Below, piece by piece: positions 58,081 through 64,000 of a DNA stretch of 64,000 nucleotides. The position numbers and the translations under genes were made by a program. Below the pieces are notes generated by a model that was not told the DNA's origin, did no database searches, and was given only the letters and a program-made list of their open reading frames with translations. The stretch is from positions 248,001 to 312,000 of the forward strand of contig NZ_BCWQ01000002.1 in the NCBI RefSeq assembly GCF_001592285.1, in the 5' to 3' direction. Source of the stretch: Hydrogenophaga pseudoflava NBRC 102511. Lineage in GTDB: Bacteria > Pseudomonadota > Gammaproteobacteria > Burkholderiales > Burkholderiaceae_C. Numbering within the stretch: the stretch's first letter is position 1; each line of letters starts with the position of its first letter.

Positions 58081-60273
58081 TCAGTGGCCGCCCGCGCGGC
58101 GGCCGAGTTGCCGTTCACCGACCAGGCGCTGCACCAGCGCGGTGATGACGGACATGAAGACGATGAGCACCGTGCAGTAGGCGAGCGCGAGCCCGTACTC
58201 GCCGTTGCCGACGCGGCCGATGATGTAGGTGGTGGACAGCTCGTACTTGGCCGAGACCAGGAAGATCACCGCCGACACCGTGGTCATGGAGCGAACGAAG
58301 CTGTAGATCAGCGCCGCCGTCAGCGCCGGCTTGAGCAGCGGCAGCACCACGCGGCGCAGCGTGGTCAGCGTGCCGGCGCGCAGCATGAACGAGGCTTCGT
58401 CGAGCGAACGGTCGAGCTGCTTGAACGCCGCCGTGCCGGCGCGTACGCCCACCGGCAGATTGCGGAACACGTAGCACAGCACGATGATCAGCCCGGTGCC
58501 GGTGAGCTCCACCGGCGGCACGTTGAAGGCCAGGATGTAGCTCACGCCCAGCACCGTGCCCGGAATCGCGAAGGTCAGCAGCGCAGCGAACTCGAAGCCC
58601 GCCTTGCCGCGGAACTCGGTGCGCGCCAGCAGCCAGGCGATCAGCAGGCCCAGGAAGGCGCAGACCGGCGCCGCCATCGCCGCCAGCGAGGCGGTGGTGA
58701 ACAGCGAGTTCCAGGCCGTGCCCGCCCACACCAGGCCGTGCTCGCCCCACTGCAGGTCGAAGGCGCCTCGGAAGTGGTCCAGCGTGAGCGTGTAGTCGCG
58801 GCCCCAGGTCTTCACGAAGCCGCCCGCGAACGCGAACAGGTAGACCACCACGGTGAACAGCAGCCAGGGCCCGGCCACGCCGAAGCAGAGGCGCCGCACC
58901 GCATCGGGCAGCGGCATCGGCAGGCCCGCGTCGCCCTTGCCGGTCACGGTGGTGAAGCTGGTGCGCCCCAGCAGCCCGCGCTGGACGAAGAACACCACCA
59001 GGGCGAACAGCGTGAGCACCAGGGCCAGCGCCGCCGCCATGCCCGGGTCCAGCGAGGCGCCGACGATGGCGAAGAAGATCTCGGTCGACAGCACGGCGTA
59101 GGAACCGCCCAGGATGATGGGGTTGCCGAAGTCGGCCATGCTTTCGATGAAGCCGACCAGGAAGGCGTTGGCCAGGCCCGGCTTGAGCAGCGGCAGCGTC
59201 ACGGTCACGAAGGTGCGCAGGCGGTCGGCGCGCAGTGTCTGCGCCGCCTCTTCCAGCGAGGGGCTCACGCCCTGCACCACGCCGCGCATGATCATGAAGG
59301 CGATGGGTGTGAAGGCGAACATCTGCGCCAGCCAGACACCGAACACGCCGTAGAACCAGCGCGAGGGCGGCACGCCGAAGGCCCATTCCATGAACTGGTT
59401 GTAGAGGCCGGCGCGACCGAACAGCAGGATCAGGCCCAGGCCGACCACGAAGGGCGGCGTGATGATGGGCAGCATGGCCAGCACGTTCAGCGGCTTCTGC
59501 AGCCGCGTGCCGCCGCGCTCGGCCCACAGCGCCATCAGCGTGCCCATCACCGTCGTGCCGGCCGCCGTCAGCAGCGCGAGGAACAGCGTGTTCCAGGCCA
59601 CGCCACAGCGTGTCCCACCGCTCACGCAACCCAGGCCCCAGATGCGCTCGGTGGCCAGCCGGTCGACCAGCGCACCCGGCGCCCACAGGCCCATGTCGTC
59701 GTACAGCCCCGAAGCCAGCGAGCGCAGCACCGGGTAGACCACGAACAGTGCCAGCAGGCTCACACAGCCGACCACCGAGCCCGCGACGAACACGTCGCCG
59801 CGGAAGAAGCCCAGACGCGCGATGCCCGCGCCCAGCAGCATCACCAGGCAGGCGATGGCGACAAAGCCGCCCCAGCCCATGCCGAACTGGCCGTGCTCCA
59901 GCGGGCCGAACCAGGCCTCCAGCGTCTGGAAGCTCCAGCCCGGCGCGCCGATGGCGAAGCCGCTGGCCAGCAGGCCGGCCAGGCCCAGCAGCGCGCCGGC
60001 CACCAGCACCCCGCCCTGCGCCCGCCCCACGGGCAGCAGCAGGCCGGCGCCGGCGATCAGCAGACCGGCCACGCCGGTCCAGAGCCAGGGCCGCCCGTGC
60101 AGCGCCGCCTGCACCACGCCGCTGGCGGTGGCGTCGCCGCCCCAGACGCCAGGCAACGCCGCCCAGAGCGACTGTTGTTGGAGGAAGTACCAGGGCAGCA
60201 GCGCGTAGGCGGCCAGCCCCAGCAAGGTCCAGGCGGCCAACGCCCGCCCGGACCGCGAGGTCAAGGTGTTCAT
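58081..60273 (-). CDS. ABC transporter permease, fused double-permease type
   Basis: A 730-residue inner-membrane protein with about 14-16 helices that contains two binding-protein-dependent permease domains in one chain, as in FbpB/AfuB-type systems. The EAA-like loops appear as PSLEEAAQTLRADRLRTFVTVTLPLLKPGL and DRSLDEASFMLRAGTLTTLRRVVLPLLKPAL. A long N-terminal hydrophobic region of about 150 residues precedes the first domain. It lies between the binding-protein and ATPase genes. Confidence 0.92.
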   Translation of the reverse strand: MNTLTSRSGRALAAWTLLGLAAYALLPWYFLQQQSLWAALPGVWGGDATASGVVQAALHGRPWLWTGVAGLLIAGAGLLLPVGRAQGGVLVAGALLGLAGLLASGFAIGAPGWSFQTLEAWFGPLEHGQFGMGWGGFVAIACLVMLLGAGIARLGFFRGDVFVAGSVVGCVSLLALFVVYPVLRSLASGLYDDMGLWAPGALVDRLATERIWGLGCVSGGTRCGVAWNTLFLALLTAAGTTVMGTLMALWAERGGTRLQKPLNVLAMLPIITPPFVVGLGLILLFGRAGLYNQFMEWAFGVPPSRWFYGVFGVWLAQMFAFTPIAFMIMRGVVQGVSPSLEEAAQTLRADRLRTFVTVTLPLLKPGLANAFLVGFIESMADFGNPIILGGSYAVLSTEIFFAIVGASLDPGMAAALALVLTLFALVVFFVQRGLLGRTSFTTVTGKGDAGLPMPLPDAVRRLCFGVAGPWLLFTVVVYLFAFAGGFVKTWGRDYTLTLDHFRGAFDLQWGEHGLVWAGTAWNSLFTTASLAAMAAPVCAFLGLLIAWLLARTEFRGKAGFEFAALLTFAIPGTVLGVSYILAFNVPPVELTGTGLIIVLCYVFRNLPVGVRAGTAAFKQLDRSLDEASFMLRAGTLTTLRRVVLPLLKPALTAALIYSFVRSMTTVSAVIFLVSAKYELSTTYIIGRVGNGEYGLALAYCTVLIVFMSVITALVQRLVGERQLGRRAGGH

Positions 60274-60297
60274 GCGGAATTCCGGAGCGGGTGAAGG

Positions 60298-61320
60298 TCA
60301 GCGCGGCAGGCTGTTGACGTCTTTTTCCCAGCGCTGGATCAGGCGGCGGCGCTCGGCCGTCTGGCCGTACTTCGCGTAGTCGTAGTTGATCAGCTTGATC
60401 TTGCGGAAGTCGGGCACGCGCGGGTCGACCTTGGTCTCCTTGTTCGACGGCAGCTGGAACTGCAGCGTGGCCGCGCCCAGGGCCTGGGCCGAGGGCGTGA
60501 GCGCCCATTCGTAGAACTTCTTGGCCGCGTCCAGGTTGCGCGCACCCCTGATGATCGACATCGATCCGATCTCGGCGCCCGTGCCGTCCGACGGGGTGAT
60601 GGTCTCCAGCGGGAAGCCCTGCGCCTTCTCGCCCGGGCCGTCGTGCACGAAGCTGATGGAGATGGTGGCCTCACCACGCGCCACCGCCTTGATCGGGCCG
60701 GTGCCCGAGCGGGTGTAGGCGCCGATGTTGCCGTGCAGCTTCTTCAGATACTCAAACGCCTGGTCTTCGCCCATGAGCTGCACCAGCGTCGCGATCATGG
60801 TATAGGCGGTGCCGCTGGAGGCCGGGTTGGCCGACTGGATCTCTCCCTTGTATTCGGGCTTGAGCAGGTCGGCCCAGGTCTTGGGCACGGCCAGCTTCTT
60901 CTTGGCCAGCAGCTCGGTGTTGTAGCCAAAGCCCAGCGGGCCGGAGTAGATGCCCACCGTCTTGTAGCCCGATTGCGCGGCCTGCTTCTGCGCCCAGTCG
61001 TGCAGCTTGGGCAAGGTGGGCGACTTGTATTCCATGGTCAGTCCCTGCTCGGCGGCCTGCAGGTGCGGGTCGCCGGTGCCGCCGAACCAGAGGTCAGTCT
61101 TGGGGTTGGCGCGCTCGGCCATGATCTGCGCGATCGCCTCGCCCGAGCCCTTGAGCGTCATGTTGACCTTCACGCCCTGGCTCTTCTCGAAGGTGACGGC
61201 GAGCATGTTGCACCAGGCCGCCTGGGCCGAGCAGATCAGGTTGAACTCGCTGCTCTGGGCCTGCGCGGACAGCGCGGGCAACAGCAGGAAAGGGGCGGCA
61301 AGCCAGAGGGTCTTTTTCAT
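60298..61320 (-). CDS. ABC transporter substrate-binding protein, FbpA/AfuA family
   Basis: Periplasmic receptor of 340 residues with a signal peptide cleaved after LSAQA. NPKTDLWFGGTGDPHLQAAEQGL, SGTAYTMIATLVQLMGEDQAFEYLKKLH and GSMSIIRGARN are close to AfuA, which binds hexose phosphates rather than iron. The adjacent Tyr-Tyr pair of ferric-binding proteins is not apparent. Sugar phosphate or another phosphorylated ligand is therefore more likely than iron; this is inference from remembered family sequences. Confidence 0.9.
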   Translation of the reverse strand: MKKTLWLAAPFLLLPALSAQAQSSEFNLICSAQAAWCNMLAVTFEKSQGVKVNMTLKGSGEAIAQIMAERANPKTDLWFGGTGDPHLQAAEQGLTMEYKSPTLPKLHDWAQKQAAQSGYKTVGIYSGPLGFGYNTELLAKKKLAVPKTWADLLKPEYKGEIQSANPASSGTAYTMIATLVQLMGEDQAFEYLKKLHGNIGAYTRSGTGPIKAVARGEATISISFVHDGPGEKAQGFPLETITPSDGTGAEIGSMSIIRGARNLDAAKKFYEWALTPSAQALGAATLQFQLPSNKETKVDPRVPDFRKIKLINYDYAKYGQTAERRRLIQRWEKDVNSLPR

Positions 61321-61379
61321 GGGTTTTCTCCTGGGATGGACGGGGATCTCGGGTGTGGGAAACGGGTGGGGCGAGCGGT

Positions 61380-62441
61380 TCAGGGCCCTTCGGGCATGGC
61401 GGTGGCACCGGTCATCAGCACGCTGACGCCGGGGCCGTCGAGGAAGACGCTGACCGGCGCGCCCACCTGCAGCGTCTGGCGCTCGTGCTGGCGGTGCACC
61501 TGCAGCAGGCCCAGCGCGGTGCGCACGCGGTAGTGCGACTGCCGGCCTTCGTAGGCGTGCGATTCGATGCGCCCGGCCAGGCCCTGCCCGCTGGCCGGCG
61601 CCAGGCGCCAGGCCTCGGGCCGCACCACCACGCGGGTGGCGCCGCGGCGCCGGGCGTGGCCGGTGTTCACCGTCAGCGGGCCGACGCGCAAGCCGCCCTG
61701 GCCATCGGCCTCGGCGTCGAACACCGCGGCATCGCCCATGAAGCCGGCCACGAACTCGGAGCGCGGGCGCTCGTAGATGTCGCGCGGGCTGCCGACCTGC
61801 TGCACCTGGCCGTCGCGCAGCACCACGATGTGGTCGCTGACCGCCATGGCCTCGTTCTGGTCGTGCGTCACGTAGACCACCGTCAGGCCCAGCGACTGCT
61901 GCAGGCCGCGGATCTCCTCGCGGATCTGGCGCCGCAAGCCGGCGTCGAGGTTGGACAGCGGCTCGTCGAGCAGGAGCACCTCGGGCGCCAGGGCCAGCGC
62001 GCGCGCCAGGGCCACGCGCTGCTGCTGCCCGCCCGAGAGCGAGGCCGTGCTGCGGGCGGCCAGCGCACCCAGGCCGACCTGCGCCAGCGCGGCGTGCACC
62101 CGCGGGTCGCGCGCGGCGGCGGCGCTGTCCAGCCCCAGGCCGTAGCCCACGTTGCCCTGCACGTCCAGGTGCGGGAACAGCGCGTAGTTCTGGAACACCA
62201 TGCTGATGGGCCGCTGGTCCGGGCCGGTGCCGGTCACGTCGCGCTCGCCGATGAACACCCGGCCAGCGGTGGGCTGTTCCAGCCCGGCCACCAGGCGCAG
62301 CAGCGTCGACTTGCCGCAGCCCGAGGGCCCGAGCAGCGTGGTGAGCTGGCGCCGCGCGAACCGCAGCTGCACACCGCGCAGCGCGCGCGTGCCGTCGGCA
62401 AAGGTTTTTTCCACCGCGTCCAGGCGCACCGCGTCAGGCAT
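61380..62441 (-). CDS. ABC transporter ATP-binding protein (second of two in the cluster)
   Basis: A 353-residue ATPase with Walker A GPSGCGKSTLL, signature SLSGGQQQRVALARAL, Walker B VLLLDEPLSNLDAGLR and a TOBE-type C-terminal domain. It is a clear paralogue of the ATPase at 57.0 kb (both have LFPHLDV/LFPHMSV and VTHDQNEA/VTHDQSEA). The start MPDAVRLDAVEKTF overlaps the histidine kinase stop by 8 bases. With one double permease, two ATPases may form a heterodimer or be alternatives. Confidence 0.92.
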   Translation of the reverse strand: MPDAVRLDAVEKTFADGTRALRGVQLRFARRQLTTLLGPSGCGKSTLLRLVAGLEQPTAGRVFIGERDVTGTGPDQRPISMVFQNYALFPHLDVQGNVGYGLGLDSAAAARDPRVHAALAQVGLGALAARSTASLSGGQQQRVALARALALAPEVLLLDEPLSNLDAGLRRQIREEIRGLQQSLGLTVVYVTHDQNEAMAVSDHIVVLRDGQVQQVGSPRDIYERPRSEFVAGFMGDAAVFDAEADGQGGLRVGPLTVNTGHARRRGATRVVVRPEAWRLAPASGQGLAGRIESHAYEGRQSHYRVRTALGLLQVHRQHERQTLQVGAPVSVFLDGPGVSVLMTGATAMPEGP

Positions 62442-63498
62442 GTGAGCCCCCTGCCCCGGCCGGTGCCAGGTTCCAGCGCACCACGGCATCGACACCGACC
62501 ACGCGGTCGTCCTGCACGCGGTTGAACAGCTGCACCTGCGCCTGCATCGACTCGGCGATCTGACGGCAGATCGACAGACCCAGGCCGATGCCCGTGCCGC
62601 CCGCGGCCGACTGGAAGGGCTCGAACAGCCGGTCCATCACCGCCGCATCGATGCCGCCGCCGTTGTCCCAGATCAGCAGCTCGGCCTGGTCCGGCAGCAC
62701 CCGCACCACCATGCCCAGGGCCGAGCCGCGCGGCGCGTGGTGGATGGCGTTGGACAGCAGGTTGCGCAGCAGCTCGCCCAGCATCCAGGGGTCGGTGGTC
62801 AGGCGCACCGGCACCGATTCGAAGGAAAAATCCAGCCGCTTGCGCGCCAGCAGCGGCCCGAACTCCAGGCACACCGCCTGTGCCACGGTGTCCAGGTCCA
62901 CCTCCTGCCAGTGCGCCTGCGCCACCAGCTGCTCGACCTTGGCCAGCGAGAGCAGCTGCCGCACCAGCTCGCTGGAACGGTCGACGGTCGCGAGCATCTT
63001 GGGCAGGGTGTCCTTCACCTCCAGCTGGCCCGACATCGCGCCCTGCAGCTGGGTGCGCAGCACCGCGAACGGCGTGCGCAGCTGGTGCGAGGCATCGGCG
63101 AGGAAGCGGCGCTGCTGCTCGGTGGCAGCGCGCTGGTGCGCCAGCACACCGTGCACCGCGTCGGACAGCGGCTGCAGCTCGGCCGGCACCGGGCGCGGGG
63201 CGCTGCCGGCCTCGCCCGCATGGAGCTCGTCCTCCAGGTGGCGCAGCGGCGCCAGCGCGCGCCCGGCGCACCAGGCGAACAGCGGCAGCACCGCCACCAG
63301 ACGCAGCGCGCCGCCCCACAGCGGCGCGGCCGCCAGCTCGGGCAGGAAGGCCTGCAACAGCAGCTCGACCAGCAGCAGGCACAGCGCCAGGCCCAGCAGC
63401 AGCCGCACCGTGATCGACCAGGGCCGCGCGGCGGGTGCGGACGGTGTCGACGCGGGGCCTGTCATGGTCGGTGGGGTGGATGGAACAGACGACGCCAT
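62434..63498 (-). CDS. Two-component sensor histidine kinase, TctE/QseC-like
   Basis: A 354-residue inner-membrane kinase with two membrane segments (about 28-50 and 58-85), a very short periplasmic loop, a HAMP-like linker, an H box (FLADASHQLRTPFAVLRTQLQ) and an ATPase domain (LRNLLSNAIHHA, WDNGGGIDAAVMDRLF, GTGIGLGLSICRQIAES). The minimal periplasmic loop suggests it senses through a partner such as the binding protein or within the membrane. It follows the response regulator gene by 7 bases and runs into the ABC ATPase gene. Confidence 0.92.
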   Translation of the reverse strand: MASSVPSTPPTMTGPASTPSAPAARPWSITVRLLLGLALCLLLVELLLQAFLPELAAAPLWGGALRLVAVLPLFAWCAGRALAPLRHLEDELHAGEAGSAPRPVPAELQPLSDAVHGVLAHQRAATEQQRRFLADASHQLRTPFAVLRTQLQGAMSGQLEVKDTLPKMLATVDRSSELVRQLLSLAKVEQLVAQAHWQEVDLDTVAQAVCLEFGPLLARKRLDFSFESVPVRLTTDPWMLGELLRNLLSNAIHHAPRGSALGMVVRVLPDQAELLIWDNGGGIDAAVMDRLFEPFQSAAGGTGIGLGLSICRQIAESMQAQVQLFNRVQDDRVVGVDAVVRWNLAPAGAGGSHA

Positions 63499-63505
63499 GT
63501 GCCGT

Positions 63506-64000
63506 TCAGACCGCGACCGGCCCTTCCGTCATCGCCTCGTCGATCAGCAGGTAGCCCACACCGCGCAGCGTCACCAGCTGAGCGCCCGAGCCCTGGATGC
63601 GCTTGCGCAGCCGGTGCACCAACACCTCGATGGCGTCGGCGCCCACCGGCTCGTCGCCGAACACGGCGTGGTGCAGGTCTTCCTTGCCGACCGCCTGACC
63701 CGGCCGGGCCAGCAGCGCCTTGAGCAGGGCCAGCTCGCGGGTCGACACGTCCAGCGGCGTCGCGCCGCGGAACACGGCGCCGGTGGGCTCGTCGACGCGC
63801 AGCAGCGCGCAGCGCAGCTCCGGCGCGCCATGGCTGCGGCGCACCAGCGCCTTGAGGCGGGCTGCCAGTTCCTCGATGTCAAAGGGTTTGGTCAGGTAGT
63901 CGTCGGCGCCCTCGTTGAGGCCGAGCACCCGGTCCTGCACCGCGCTGCGGGCGGTCACCACCAGCACCGGCACCTGCGAGCCGCCGTCGCGCATCAGGCG
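63506..64000 (-). CDS. OmpR-family response regulator, N-terminus beyond window
   Basis: The last 165 codons of a winged-helix response regulator, incomplete because it runs off the window edge. Visible are the end of the receiver domain (PVLVVTARSAVQDRVLGLNEGADDYLTKPFDIEELAARL, with the conserved Thr and Lys) and the DNA-binding domain (LDVSTRELALLKALLARPGQAV, VLVHRLRKRI, LVTLRGVGYLL). The phosphoacceptor Asp lies outside. It forms a two-component pair with the kinase 7 bases downstream and probably controls the ABC importer cluster. Confidence 0.93.
   Translation of the reverse strand, partial: RLMRDGGSQVPVLVVTARSAVQDRVLGLNEGADDYLTKPFDIEELAARLKALVRRSHGAPELRCALLRVDEPTGAVFRGATPLDVSTRELALLKALLARPGQAVGKEDLHHAVFGDEPVGADAIEVLVHRLRKRIQGSGAQLVTLRGVGYLLIDEAMTEGPVAV

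Noticed and set aside
60298..61320. Simple call as ferric iron-binding protein
   Set aside because: The adjacent tyrosine pair of ferric-binding proteins is not apparent and the sequence is closer to the sugar-phosphate receptor AfuA, so iron is not asserted.

Overview
The window is high-GC, gene-dense bacterial chromosome. The gene set points to a betaproteobacterium of the Burkholderiales, most likely a Comamonadaceae member near Hydrogenophaga or Acidovorax; this is inference, since there is no rRNA here. The pointers are a cbb3 oxidase cluster in the order ccoI-ccoS-ccoNOQP, a Bug/TctC solute receptor, a small Trp-rich inner-membrane protein typical of the order, a split hpnC/hpnDE squalene module, a HiPIP, and the tig-clpP-clpX-lon block. 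It reads as an aerobic to microaerobic respirer that uses organic acids.

Layout. 0-6.5 kb: cbb3 oxidase and its copper P-type ATPase, with two FNR-like boxes, the second shared with a divergent universal stress gene. 6.5-12 kb: malonate operon matR-matA-tctC-ech-matB (minus strand), with a perfect palindrome in front of matR. 12-22.7 kb: housekeeping genes (lgt, ilvD, a cytochrome c, acs, yqhA-like, class I fumarase, murI with a TTG start, an MFS protein, a conserved hypothetical). 22.7-29.6 kb: tRNAs Leu, Gly, Cys, Gly, then lon, clpX, clpP, tig and a second tRNA-Leu. 29.7-34 kb: RND efflux pump whose promoter carries a TetR-type operator between -35 and -10. 34-44.5 kb: hpnC, an orphan histidine kinase, a four-cysteine FNR-like regulator, HiPIP, hpnD-hpnE, a Lon-like protease, GST, HAD hydrolase and hemH.

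44.5-46.6 kb is an accessory patch of clearly lower GC. It holds three small genes: a HEPN/DUF4145-like protein, a stand-alone protein resembling EF-G domain IV, and a Sel1-repeat protein. It is the least explained part of the window. 46.6-55.3 kb: a branched-chain-type ABC transporter with a hydrolase, a good sigma-54 promoter before the binding-protein gene, and the probable sigma-54 activator gene, whose 3' end overlaps a cluster of putative activator sites. 55.3-56.3 kb: a LysR regulator divergent from an MFS transporter. 56.3-64 kb: an FbpA/AfuA-type ABC importer with a fused double permease, two ATPases, a HAD phosphatase and a two-component system cut by the window edge.

Functionally, the window joins low-oxygen respiration (cbb3, FNR boxes, FNR-like regulator, HiPIP, cytochrome c) with carboxylate use (malonate, acetate, fumarate), isoprenoid lipid synthesis, proteostasis and several regulated importers.
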